DNA from: Mucilaginibacter terrigena
GTDB taxonomy: Bacteria > Bacteroidota > Bacteroidia > Sphingobacteriales > Sphingobacteriaceae
Reading direction: 5' to 3'
Assembly (NCBI RefSeq): GCF_004168255.1
Contig: NZ_SEWG01000002.1
Span: 310,001 to 374,000 of the forward strand
Length of the DNA stretch: 64,000 nucleotides
The position numbers were made by a program, and so were the translations under genes. Shown here piece by piece: positions 24,408 to 32,781 of this stretch. Each line of letters begins with the position of its first letter. Positions within the stretch are counted from its first letter, which is position 1. Below the pieces are notes generated by a model. The model was not told the DNA's origin. It worked only from the letters and a program-made list of their open reading frames with translations, and made no database searches.

Positions 24408-25661
24408 TTATGGTAATTGTTGGGGCAAAGCCGCAATGTCTTCGGCATCAACAATTTCAATAATATTATTGTTGCTTTTATAAAGTAAATAATACCCACC
24501 GGCGGTAAGGAGCGATAATATGCCAAGTAGCCACCATAACGAATCAAAGCCGCCATAGTTGATTACCTGGCTGCCCAAAGCCGGCGCAAATACCTGTGCC
24601 GCCGACCACGACATGGTGTAAAGCGCAGCGTATTCGCCGCGGTTGTAATTATTGGTACGGGTTATCCAAAAGGAGTTCATGAACGGCATGCTCATGATCT
24701 CGCCCAAAGTTACCAGCACCACCACAAGGGTAGCAGTTGCCAGGCCTGCGGGTAAGATATTAAGCAGTACAAAGCCCAGGCCCGTTATCAAAACTCCCCA
24801 TACAATAAAAATAAGGGCATGCCGCTTACCTTCCAGGTAATTGATAAGCACCATTTCGACAATTACTATCAAAATGCCATTAAGCGCCAGCAACGCACCT
24901 ATCAGGCGTTCATCTAAATGCCAGCTGATCTTATAAAATACCGGCTCCATGATAAAGAACTGGAAAAAGCATAAACCGAATATGGTAGACAGGAAAATGA
25001 ACCACAGGTAAGTAGTATCCTTATACGCCGATGAAACCGGGCCGCTTGCTACCGGTTTTACCTCCGATTTTTTAATGGCGCCCCGTGGCATCAGCTTAAG
25101 CAACAGCAGCGCGGCGAGGATATTGGTGCAGCCATCAACCCAAAAAAGTAAATGGTAATTGATAGATGCCAGATAGCCACCTAAACCGCCGCCAAATGCC
25201 CAGCCCAGGTTTACTGCCAACCGGTTTAGCGAGTATGAGCGGGTCTTATTTTCGGGCGAACTGTAATGTGCTATGGCCGTTGAGTTAGCCGGGCGAAAAG
25301 CTTCGCTGCAAAAACTTAATACAAACGTGCCAATGGCTAATGATAAAAAAGTACGTTGATAGCCCAATATAATAAACAGTATGCCCCCACTCAAAAGTGT
25401 GACAAATTGCAGATCGTAAAAGCCTATCTTATCTGTTAGCTTGCCGCCTATAAATGCACCTAATATTGCGCCAATACCAAACAGGGCCATAATATACCCC
25501 GCCTGCACCACATTAAAGCCAAGCTGATTGATACAATAAATGCTGAGGAAAGGCACCACCATGGTACCACTGCGATTAACAAACATCGCCGCGCTTAAAT
25601 ACCAGCTGTTTGGCGATAATCCGCTGTAAGCTTTTTTATATAAGTGGATAATGTTAGGCAT
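24408..25661 (-). CDS. MFS transporter
   Basis: This 417-aa major facilitator has about 12 hydrophobic segments. The loop 2-3 signature is recognisable (GGKLTDKIGFYDLQ), and the start PNSWYLSAAMFVNRSGTMVVPFLSIY is typical of the drug/sugar-efflux-like groups. The direction and substrate of transport cannot be read. It is the upstream member of a two-gene unit with the HAD hydrolase. Confidence 0.85.
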   Translation of the reverse strand: MPNIIHLYKKAYSGLSPNSWYLSAAMFVNRSGTMVVPFLSIYCINQLGFNVVQAGYIMALFGIGAILGAFIGGKLTDKIGFYDLQFVTLLSGGILFIILGYQRTFLSLAIGTFVLSFCSEAFRPANSTAIAHYSSPENKTRSYSLNRLAVNLGWAFGGGLGGYLASINYHLLFWVDGCTNILAALLLLKLMPRGAIKKSEVKPVASGPVSSAYKDTTYLWFIFLSTIFGLCFFQFFIMEPVFYKISWHLDERLIGALLALNGILIVIVEMVLINYLEGKRHALIFIVWGVLITGLGFVLLNILPAGLATATLVVVLVTLGEIMSMPFMNSFWITRTNNYNRGEYAALYTMSWSAAQVFAPALGSQVINYGGFDSLWWLLGILSLLTAGGYYLLYKSNNNIIEIVDAEDIAALPQQLP

Positions 25662-25831
25662 TGTTAGTGATGTGCAGATTTTTTAGATGAGCACATGTGC
25701 AAATATGCAGATGTGCAAATTAAGAGACGCACAGATGTTAGGTAATGATACAGATGTGCAAAAAATCAATAAATGTATGGCTATGTTGATTTTTAATTAT
25801 CTACACATCCGCACATTTGAAACCTGTACAT

Positions 25832-26929
25832 TTACAATTTTGAATTCCGGTTCCTCAGCCAATGATCGGCTAATACCAGCGCGGCCATAGCTTCCACAAT
25901 AGGTACAGCGCGTGGCACTACACAGGGGTCGTGACGGCCTTTACCGGTGATCTCGGCGACGTTACCTTCGCCATCAATAGTTTGCTGGTTATGCATGATG
26001 GTGGCAACCGGTTTAAAGGCAACCTTAAACTCGATAGGCATCCCGTTACTGATGCCGCCCTGTATCCCACCCGAAAAATTGGTGCGTGTACCAACACTGC
26101 CGTCGGCGTTTTTGATGAAAATATCATTATGCTCTGATCCGCGCATTTCGCTGCCGCTAAAGCCCGAACCAAATTCAAAACCGTGCACAGCGTTAATGCT
26201 CAGCATGGCTTTGCCCAAATCGGCGTGAAGTTTATCGAAAACCGGATCGCCCAGGCCAACAGGTGCGCCAATGATATGGCAACTAACCTTGCCGCCAACG
26301 GTATCGCCTTGCTTGCGGATGCTGTCGATAAATTCTATCATTTTATCGGCGGTATCAAGATCAGCACACCGTACTATATTCAATTCCCTATGATTAATTA
26401 AAGCGTTAATATGACTGAGATTGATATCAATTTCAGGAGAATTTATTTTTCCTACGCTACTCACATGCGCGAATATTTCTATGCCTTGTGTCTTTAATAA
26501 CAGCTTGGCTAAAGCGCCTGCAGCTACACGCGCTGCAGTTTCGCGCGCCGACGAACGGCCGCCGCCACGATGATCGCGGATGCCGTATTTGGTAGCGTAG
26601 GTATAATCTGCATGCGAGGGGCGAAAAACATCCACGTTGTGCCCGTAATCTTTTGAGCGCTGATCTTCGTTAGGGATGATCATGGCGATAGGGGTGCCGG
26701 TGGTTTTACCCTCAAACATACCGGATAGTATTTTTACGATATCGCTTTCCTTACGCTGCGTCGTAATTTTTGATTGCCCCGGTTTGCGTTTATCCAGTTC
26801 GCCCTGAATATAATTCAGGTCAACATCAAGCCCGGCAGGGCAGCCGTCGATAATTACGCCAATAGCCTCGCCATGCGATTCGCCAAATGTTGTTATTCTG
26901 AATAATTGACCGAATGAATTACCTGCCAT
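25832..26929 (-). CDS. aroC: Chorismate synthase
   Basis: AroC converts 5-enolpyruvylshikimate 3-phosphate to chorismate with reduced FMN, the last shikimate step. The 365-aa product starts [20 protein letters not shown] and contains [20 protein letters not shown], both family hallmarks. The length is normal. It lies near aroA, DAHPS/CM, pheA and aroB, all on the minus strand, but with gaps of 100-180 bp that contain repeats, so several transcripts are likely. Confidence 0.97.
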   Translation of the reverse strand: MAGNSFGQLFRITTFGESHGEAIGVIIDGCPAGLDVDLNYIQGELDKRKPGQSKITTQRKESDIVKILSGMFEGKTTGTPIAMIIPNEDQRSKDYGHNVDVFRPSHADYTYATKYGIRDHRGGGRSSARETAARVAAGALAKLLLKTQGIEIFAHVSSVGKINSPEIDINLSHINALINHRELNIVRCADLDTADKMIEFIDSIRKQGDTVGGKVSCHIIGAPVGLGDPVFDKLHADLGKAMLSINAVHGFEFGSGFSGSEMRGSEHNDIFIKNADGSVGTRTNFSGGIQGGISNGMPIEFKVAFKPVATIMHNQQTIDGEGNVAEITGKGRHDPCVVPRAVPIVEAMAALVLADHWLRNRNSKL

Positions 26930-27005
26930 TTTTATATTGATTTCACCGATTAGATGATTTACACTGATTCTTTTATAGTTCGCAATTACGGTTTGTTTAT
27001 ATATG

Positions 27006-27089
27006 TTATTGCGAGGAGCGACAGCGACGTGGCAATCTCAGCATATCCGCCTGTCCTTTGAGATTGCCACGCTACGCTCGCAATGACAT
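27006..27089. repeat. REP-like palindromic repeat between aroC and aroA
   Basis: The two arms share ATTGCGAG, GTGGCAATCTCA and their complements (TGAGATTGCCAC, CTCGCAATGACA) around a short centre. This form of intergenic palindrome is widespread in many bacterial genomes, Bacteroidota included. No second full copy is in the window; a weak resemblance occurs near 1203-1217. Confidence 0.7.
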
Positions 27090-27105
27090 ATTGGTTTATT
27101 TAACT

Positions 27106-28404
27106 TTAAGCTTTTTTCACTTCAAACCCAACCTTTACCAGATCTGTCCAAAATGCCGGGTACGATTTTTCTACTACGTCGGCATCTTCAATTTCGAGTT
27201 CGGGGATCAGCGTGGCCAGCGGCGCGAAGGCCATTGCCATACGGTGATCGTCGTACGTGTTTACAAACATACGCTGCGGGATTTGCTTTTCGCTGCAATC
27301 CAGTTTATAAACCTGCCCTTTTTCAATCAGCTTAACACCAATTTTTGCCAGCTCGGTTTGCAGGGCTAATATACGGTCGGTTTCTTTAATTTTTAAAGTT
27401 TCCAGCCCGGTAAAGCTTGCCTCGTGGTCTAAAGCCGCGCACACCACAATAATGGTTTGGGCCAGGTCGGGACATTCCTTCAAATCAAAGATCTTACGGA
27501 AGATGGGCTTCGGCTCTTTAGTTAAAAATACGCCGCCATCCTTAAACTGCGATGTGATACCAAAGTTGGCCATCAGCTCGGTGATCACGCTATCGCCCTG
27601 CAGGCTGTATGAAGTTAATCCCGGCAGGAAAAGCTCCGCCTCGTCGCTTAAAGCGGCAATGGCGTACCAATATGATGCCGCGCTCCAATCCGGCTCTACA
27701 TGCAAAGATGTTTCGGCATAATCCTGTTTTTCAATAGCGATAACATTATCTGCCCAGCTATGCTGGATGCCTGCCTGCCTAAGCATGGCCAGGGTCATTT
27801 CCACATACGGGCGCGAAGTAAGATCGCCCTCGATATGTATCTCTAAACCTAAAGGCAGTTTGGCGGCTATGAGTAACAGCGCAGTAATGTACTGACTGCT
27901 GATATTACCTTTAATACTGATCTTACGAGTTTGCTGCTCAAAACTGCCTTTAAGTTTAATAGGGGGATACCCCTCGTTTTCTTCGTAACTGATATGGGCA
28001 CCCAAACCGCGCAACGCATCAACCAATATCCCTATCGGCCTTTGCTTCATCCGCTCACTGCCTGTTAAAATCACTTCCTGGTTACCTATGGCATAATATG
28101 CCGTTAAAAAACGCATAGCTGTTCCTGCGGGGCCAATGTTAATGAGGTGCGGGGTGTGGGTGGCGAGGTGCGGATTTTCATAAACGCCTTGGTCGCTCTC
28201 CGCTCCATAAAGCTGGCTCTCTCTTAAAATTCTTGCCAAAGTCACCGCATCTGCAGCATCAGAAATATTTTCGACTATTACTTTACCATCGCTCAGCGCT
28301 TCGATAATCAGCGCACGGTTACACTCACTTTTTGAACCGGTGAGCTGTACCGTACCATGTACCGTTTTGCCTTGTTTGGTAAGTATGATGTTATGTTTTG
28401 CCAT
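27106..28404 (-). CDS. aroA: 3-phosphoshikimate 1-carboxyvinyltransferase (EPSP synthase)
   Basis: AroA adds enolpyruvate from PEP to shikimate 3-phosphate. The 432-aa product has LTGSKSECNRALI near the N-terminus (S3P-binding motif in the Bacteroidota form), NIGPAGTAMRFL (a variant of the usual NSGTxxR motif), and the C-terminal KETDRILAL. The length is typical. It lies between aroC and the DAHPS/CM gene. All shikimate-pathway neighbours run leftward. Confidence 0.95.
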   Translation of the reverse strand: MAKHNIILTKQGKTVHGTVQLTGSKSECNRALIIEALSDGKVIVENISDAADAVTLARILRESQLYGAESDQGVYENPHLATHTPHLINIGPAGTAMRFLTAYYAIGNQEVILTGSERMKQRPIGILVDALRGLGAHISYEENEGYPPIKLKGSFEQQTRKISIKGNISSQYITALLLIAAKLPLGLEIHIEGDLTSRPYVEMTLAMLRQAGIQHSWADNVIAIEKQDYAETSLHVEPDWSAASYWYAIAALSDEAELFLPGLTSYSLQGDSVITELMANFGITSQFKDGGVFLTKEPKPIFRKIFDLKECPDLAQTIIVVCAALDHEASFTGLETLKIKETDRILALQTELAKIGVKLIEKGQVYKLDCSEKQIPQRMFVNTYDDHRMAMAFAPLATLIPELEIEDADVVEKSYPAFWTDLVKVGFEVKKA

Positions 28405-28419
28405 AATAATAGTTAAGCC

Positions 28420-28507
28420 CCCTCTAAATCTCCCCCGATAGGGGGAGACTTTCAGAAATAAAGTTTCTCATAGCCCCTCTCCTTCAGAGAGGGGTTGGGG
28501 AGAGGCT
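28420..28507. repeat. Two hairpins downstream of DAHPS/CM gene
   Basis: One stem pairs CTCCCCC with GGGGGAG (around 28433-28450) and a second pairs CCCCTCTC with GAGAGGGG (around 28475-28495). The composition is a C/G-rich intergenic repeat type frequent in Bacteroidota. They may end transcription of the upstream gene or be repeat elements. Confidence 0.5.
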
Positions 28508-28509
28508 TT

Positions 28510-29637
28510 TTACGCGTGTGTTAATTTTTCTGTTGCCTGGCCTGCTTCGCTGTTCATGATCTCGGTTTGTTTACGGATAGATTCGCTGTGCATCAGTTCC
28601 AGCAATTTCTCGGTAAATTCGGTACTTAGCTTTAAAGCTTTGGCGTAACCGGTACGTTTCTGTAAGATCTCGTCCCAGCGGTTTACCTGTAAAATGGTTA
28701 TGTTGTTATCTTTTTTGTAGTTACCAATCTTCTCTACAATTTTCATGCGCTCGGCCATTTTCTGGATCACCAGGTCGTCAATTTTATCTATCTGGTTACG
28801 CAGTTCGCTCAGTTTATCGTTCAGTTCGGCACCGCGCACTTCCGGTTTACGTAAAGCAAGGTGCTCAATAATTTCGGCTAAGGCAGCAGGGGTAACCTGT
28901 TGAGCGGCATCCGTCCAGGCAACAGTTGGGTCAATATGCGATTCTATCATCAGGCCCTGCATATCAAGGTCTAACGCTTTTTGCGAGATGTAACCTATCA
29001 AATCGCGGTTGCCGGTAATGTGGCTTGGGTCGTTGATGATAGGCAGGTTAGGCGCAAGCGTTTTTAAAGCGATAGCGATATCCCACATCGGTTCGTTACG
29101 GAAAGCCGATTTTTCGTATGACGAGAACCCGCGGTGAATAGCAGCAAGCTTGGTGATACCTGCATTGTTGATACGCTCTAAGGCACCAACCCATAACGAA
29201 AGATCGGGGTTAACAGGGTTTTTAACCATTACCGGTACATCAACACCGCGCAAAGCATCGGCAATTTCCTGTACGGTGAATGGGTTAACTGTGCTGCGTG
29301 CACCAACCCAAAGGATATCCACACCGGCTTTTAAAGCTTCTTCTACGTGTTTGGCGGTAGCTACTTCAACAGCGGTTGGTAAGCCGGTTTCTTCTTTAGC
29401 GCGTTTTAACCACTCTAAACCAATACTGCCTATACCTTCAAACTCGCCGGGGCGGGTACGTGGTTTCCAGATACCTGCACGCAGAGCGCTTATTTTGCCT
29501 GTTTTTGCTAACAGGTGGGCGGTGGCCACTAACTGGTCCTCGGTTTCGGCGCTGCATGGGCCGGCAATTACAAGAGGTTCTTTACCGGATTTATTGATCC
29601 AGGAATTAAGGGGCTGTATGTCTAAATTATGTTTCAT
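28510..29637 (-). CDS. Bifunctional DAHP synthase / chorismate mutase
   Basis: This 375-aa fusion pairs the first shikimate step (DAHP synthase, residues ~1-265) with chorismate mutase (AroQ type, ~280-360). The synthase part contains VIAGPCSAE, RAGIWKPRTRPGEFEGIGS, WVGARSTVNPF and the ITGNRDLIG segment; the mutase part contains LRNQIDKIDDLVIQKMAERM. Such fusions are common in Bacteroidota and let prephenate or chorismate control flux. It follows pheA by 131 bp. Confidence 0.94.
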   Translation of the reverse strand: MKHNLDIQPLNSWINKSGKEPLVIAGPCSAETEDQLVATAHLLAKTGKISALRAGIWKPRTRPGEFEGIGSIGLEWLKRAKEETGLPTAVEVATAKHVEEALKAGVDILWVGARSTVNPFTVQEIADALRGVDVPVMVKNPVNPDLSLWVGALERINNAGITKLAAIHRGFSSYEKSAFRNEPMWDIAIALKTLAPNLPIINDPSHITGNRDLIGYISQKALDLDMQGLMIESHIDPTVAWTDAAQQVTPAALAEIIEHLALRKPEVRGAELNDKLSELRNQIDKIDDLVIQKMAERMKIVEKIGNYKKDNNITILQVNRWDEILQKRTGYAKALKLSTEFTEKLLELMHSESIRKQTEIMNSEAGQATEKLTHA

Positions 29638-29768
29638 ATCTTTTTTTGTTGTCCGGAAGTCGGTATGCCCGAAAGTCCGGAAGATGCTTTTAAAATTTTA
29701 CTTATTTGTTATGTTAATATTGTGTTTCTATTTCTTTTCGACTTTCGGGCTTTCCCGACTTTCGACTT

Positions 29769-30698
29769 CTACTCTTTCTTCGTACTTGCCGACTGCGGAC
29801 TTCCGGCTTTCTTCATGTTGATATATCGCTTCGTTTTTTCGGCTTTTAAGGGTTTGGGAGAGTCATTTTGATAGCGTTGATACTCGCCCAGTATGTTAAA
29901 GTTGTGGGTGTACTTCAGTATTTGCCGTATAGCGTTATCATATTGTTTGCTTTCATTCCACTCTATGTCTACGTAAAAATTATATTCATTACGCTTGCCT
30001 AAAACAGGCATGCTCTGAATTTTGCTCATGTTAACCTCTTCCTGCGCGAAGATGTTGAGTACCTTGGCCAATGCGCCCACCTGGTTGCTTACCTGGAAAC
30101 AAAGCGACGCTTTATTTGGCGTTCCTTTTTTCCTGGCATTTTCATGCGTGGTAAGGATCAAAAACCGGGTGAAATTCAGTTTATTCGATTCGATGCGGCG
30201 CTCCAAAACATCCAGTCCGTAAAGCTGCGCGGCAAGGGTATTGGCAATGGCAACGGTATCGGTTAGCTGCTCATCGCGGATGCGTTTGGCACAGGCTGCG
30301 GTATCGGTGCTTTCTACAATTTTAAGGTGCGGGTATTCGTCAAAAAAATCGATACACTGGCGGATGGCGATGGGGTGCGAGGTAACATATTTTATTTGCT
30401 CGAACTTTACACCGGGCAAAGCCATCAGGTGAAGCTGGATAGGCACGTAAACCTCGCCCACCACCGGGAAACTGTAGCTCATCATCAGCGAGTAGTTGGG
30501 CAATATGCTGCCTGCTATGCTGTTTTCTATGGCCATTACCACGTAATCGGCCTCATCGTTTTGCAAAGCCTCAAACGTTTGCTTAAAAGAGTTGCACTCT
30601 ATAGTTTCAATTTTTTCGCCAAAAAATTTAAATGCGGCCTCTTCGTGGAAGGAGGCGCGGATCCCCTGTATAGCAACTCTTGGTTTCTCGGTTTTCAT
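29769..30698 (-). CDS. pheA: Prephenate dehydratase
   Basis: PheA makes phenylpyruvate, the committed step to phenylalanine. The 309-aa product has the catalytic domain (about 1-185, with AIENSIAGSILPNY and KLNFTRFLIL) and a C-terminal ACT domain (about 195-280, with SLCFQVSNQVGALAKVLNIF) for Phe feedback. The last ~25 residues are basic and run into repeat-like DNA. There is no tyrA between it and DAHPS/CM. An attenuator leader with promoter precedes it (30712-30885). Confidence 0.93.
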   Translation of the reverse strand: MKTEKPRVAIQGIRASFHEEAAFKFFGEKIETIECNSFKQTFEALQNDEADYVVMAIENSIAGSILPNYSLMMSYSFPVVGEVYVPIQLHLMALPGVKFEQIKYVTSHPIAIRQCIDFFDEYPHLKIVESTDTAACAKRIRDEQLTDTVAIANTLAAQLYGLDVLERRIESNKLNFTRFLILTTHENARKKGTPNKASLCFQVSNQVGALAKVLNIFAQEEVNMSKIQSMPVLGKRNEYNFYVDIEWNESKQYDNAIRQILKYTHNFNILGEYQRYQNDSPKPLKAEKTKRYINMKKAGSPQSASTKKE

Positions 30699-30711
30699 AA
30701 ATGTTATAAAG

Positions 30712-30741
30712 CAAAAAATCCCGGCTTTTAGGGCCGGGACT
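30712..30741 (-). terminator. Attenuator terminator upstream of pheA
   Basis: On the minus strand, GTCCCGGC pairs with GCCGGGA around CCTAAAA and is followed by a T6 run, all before the pheA ATG at 30698. The 5' arm (30733-30741) can instead pair with GCCGGGACT inside the leader-peptide frame (30776-30784), giving a competing antiterminator. Confidence 0.85.
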
Positions 30742-30763
30742 TTTCAGTGTTTTGTATGTTTTG

Positions 30764-30814
30764 TTAGTACATATCAGTCCCGGCTCTTACTGGTAAAGTA
30801 AAAGTAGTAACCAT
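30764..30814 (-). CDS. pheA leader peptide (attenuation)
   Basis: This is a 16-residue peptide, MVTTFTLPVRAGTDMY, ending at TAA. It lies between a good promoter and an intrinsic terminator upstream of pheA. Codons 11-13 (GCC GGG ACT) form the antiterminator arm. A ribosome reaching the stop would mask it and allow termination, while one stalled at the early Thr/Phe codons would leave it free. The peptide has only one Phe codon plus a final Tyr, and three early Thr codons, so which aminoacyl-tRNA is sensed is open. Confidence 0.75.
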   Translation of the reverse strand: MVTTFTLPVRAGTDMY

Positions 30815-30855
30815 AAAAATATGTAGCTTGTAATTTCATTTTTTCGTTGTTGGCG

Positions 30856-30885
30856 TAAATGTACAAGTAAAAATCATTTTATCAA
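30856..30885 (-). promoter_or_regulatory. Promoter of pheA leader
   Basis: Minus-strand TTG (30883-30885), a 19-bp spacer and TACATTTA (30856-30863) fit the Bacteroidota -33/-7 layout with one -7 mismatch. The expected start near 30850 leaves ~35 nt before the leader ATG. Confidence 0.6.
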
Positions 30886-31018
30886 TAGATAATTTTATTT
30901 TTTGTAAAATATTTAAGACGAACAGAATTTTATTGGGTAAAACATAAGGTTTGGTTATTCATCAGTTAATGACAGGCTGATATAATCGCCTGTTCAAATT
31001 AATAATTATATTAGATTG

Positions 31019-31351
31019 ATGAAAAATCTGAAACCATCTTTACTTGCCGTGTTAATGGCTTAGCCATTATTTACTTTTGCCCACGGGGAGGAAGTAATAT
31101 ATGTATTATTAATACCCGCTATCGGATCAGTTTTAATGCTAATCGCCATGTTGTTCATTAAGACAGAAACCACCACAAAAGGTGTGTTATTTGTCACCTA
31201 TATAATATCGGTGATAATTGTATTTGCCCTTGTTAGTAATATGCCGTTTAGGGAAAACCAACAGCTGATCACCGCTTTAGTGATATTTGTGCCTATAGGC
31301 TTGGTAATAGCTATGTATATGCTGATCAAGCGGGTTAAAGCTAATAACTGA
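31019..31351 (+). pseudogene. Small membrane protein with amber codon in its signal region
   Basis: From the ATG at 31019 the frame reads MKNLKPSLLAVLMA, then TAG (31061-31063), then PLFTFAHGEEVIY and three hydrophobic segments to a stop at 31351. The part before the TAG is a normal signal-peptide start, with the cleavage region just beyond, so a single nonsense change explains the break. The remaining open part could only restart at an internal ATG (31136), which would lose the signal. I do not recognise the family. It may be a recent pseudogene or a sequencing error. Confidence 0.7.
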
Positions 31352-31372
31352 TTATTTAAACTAATAAGAATT

Positions 31373-32431
31373 TTACAACCCGGCGTAATACCTCAAACTA
31401 TCGCAAAGTTCATCATCGGTGCAGTTGTTATCGATGCTGTATTGGCCAATGTGCTTTAATAAAGTGCAGTTTATTTTACCGTTCTGGTTCTTCTTATCCT
31501 TAAGCATGTGCTCAAGTAAAGTAGGGAAGGTGCTCTCTTTTATTTTATAATGGGGATACAAACCATTTAATACTTGTGATATTTCTGCAAGTTCGCTGTC
31601 AGGCAATCCGATCTTTTTGTTTGAGAGCCAGGCCTCACAGATCATGCCGATGGCGATGGCTTCGCCGTGTGAGAGCGAATCTTCATCATTCATCAGCGAA
31701 TAAGTTTCAACCGCATGGCCAATGGTATGCCCAAAGTTCAACGCCTTGCGGATGCCTTTTTCATGCGGATCTTCAGTTACCACCTCGTTCTTGATCTCAA
31801 CCGAGCGGTGAACAAGCTCAATAGAAGGTAGGCTCAGGTCGCTGGTTTTTAGTTTGTCCCAGTAAGCGGTATCAACAATAAGTCCATGTTTTAGCATTTC
31901 GGCCAGGCCCGATAGTATCTGGCGGGCCGGCAGGGTTTTCAGGAAATCGCCATGCATGAACACCGCTTTAGGCTGCGTAAATGTGCCGATGATATTTTTT
32001 ATACCATCCACATCTACACCGGTTTTACCGCCAACCGATGCATCAACCTGCGAGAGCAGGGTAGTAGGTACCTGTACAAAATCTATCCCCCGTTTATAGG
32101 TTGAGGCCACAAAGCCGCCCATATCGGTAATTACGCCGCCACCCAGGTTTATCATCAGGGCTTTGCGGTCGGCGCCAAAATCTATCAGCATTTTCCAAAT
32201 GCCGATGCAAAAATCAATGGTCTTGCTTTCTTCGCCTGCGTTTACTTCAATAATATCAAAGTTATCTAAAACATCCAGTTGTCCCTTTACAATAGGCAGG
32301 CAATGCTCGCCGGTATTTTCATCTGTAAGGATAAAAACCCTTGAGTAATTCCCCTGTTTTACAAAGCTTACCAGTTGGGTTATGCTGTTATCAAAAAATA
32401 TAGGATAGCTGTCGCTTTGGATGGTTTGCAT
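31373..32431 (-). CDS. aroB: 3-dehydroquinate synthase
   Basis: AroB closes DAHP to 3-dehydroquinate, the second shikimate step, using NAD and a metal. The protein of about 352 aa from the ATG at 32431 has the NAD-binding run MINLGGGVITDMGGFVASTYKR, GGKTGVDVDGIKN, and the metal-site motifs GLAEMLKHG and NFGHTIGHAVE. The frame is open 13 codons further upstream, but the family starts near MQTIQSDSYPI. One base separates it from the stop of the S4-domain gene, so the two are translationally linked. Confidence 0.94.
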   Translation of the reverse strand: MQTIQSDSYPIFFDNSITQLVSFVKQGNYSRVFILTDENTGEHCLPIVKGQLDVLDNFDIIEVNAGEESKTIDFCIGIWKMLIDFGADRKALMINLGGGVITDMGGFVASTYKRGIDFVQVPTTLLSQVDASVGGKTGVDVDGIKNIIGTFTQPKAVFMHGDFLKTLPARQILSGLAEMLKHGLIVDTAYWDKLKTSDLSLPSIELVHRSVEIKNEVVTEDPHEKGIRKALNFGHTIGHAVETYSLMNDEDSLSHGEAIAIGMICEAWLSNKKIGLPDSELAEISQVLNGLYPHYKIKESTFPTLLEHMLKDKKNQNGKINCTLLKHIGQYSIDNNCTDDELCDSLRYYAGL

Positions 32432-32432
32432 G

Positions 32433-32639
32433 TTATACTGCCTTGATCTGTTGGCCCCTGAATTCAACAATGTCGCCTTGTTTTACTTTAAGCCGTTTGC
32501 GGTAGTCTACCTCGCCATTGTATATTACTTCGCCGTGCTCCACAACAATCTGCGCTTCGCCGCCTGTTGCTACCAAACCTGTTGCTTTAAGTAATTGTAT
32601 CATTGGGATATAGTCGCCCTCTACCTTAAATTCTATCAT
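32433..32639 (-). CDS. Small S4-domain RNA-binding protein (YaaA/YbcJ-like)
   Basis: This is a 68-aa protein from the ATG at 32639 (MIEFKVEGDYIPMIQLLK). It consists of one S4 fold with the core LKATGLVATGGEAQIVVEHGEVIYNGEVDYRKRLKV. Such proteins bind structured RNA, often on ribosome or recombination-linked loci; a specific role is unknown. The longer open frame to 32726 adds residues that do not fit the family. It is the first gene of a unit with aroB. Confidence 0.8.
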   Translation of the reverse strand: MIEFKVEGDYIPMIQLLKATGLVATGGEAQIVVEHGEVIYNGEVDYRKRLKVKQGDIVEFRGQQIKAV

Positions 32640-32781
32640 GTGTGGCAAAAATAAACTATTCGTGGAATAATGAGTTATCATTTTATAATTTTGCACCGAG
32701 TTTATAGTTAATAGATCATAGTTCATGGTAGTGCGTGAAAATGGCTATGATCCATGAACTATGAACCATGAACAGCTATAT

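Noticed and set aside
25687-25890. 67-codon frame between the MFS and aroC genes
   Set aside because: The DNA is a run of GATGTGCA-type short repeats, and the frame overlaps the aroC end without any protein-like composition.
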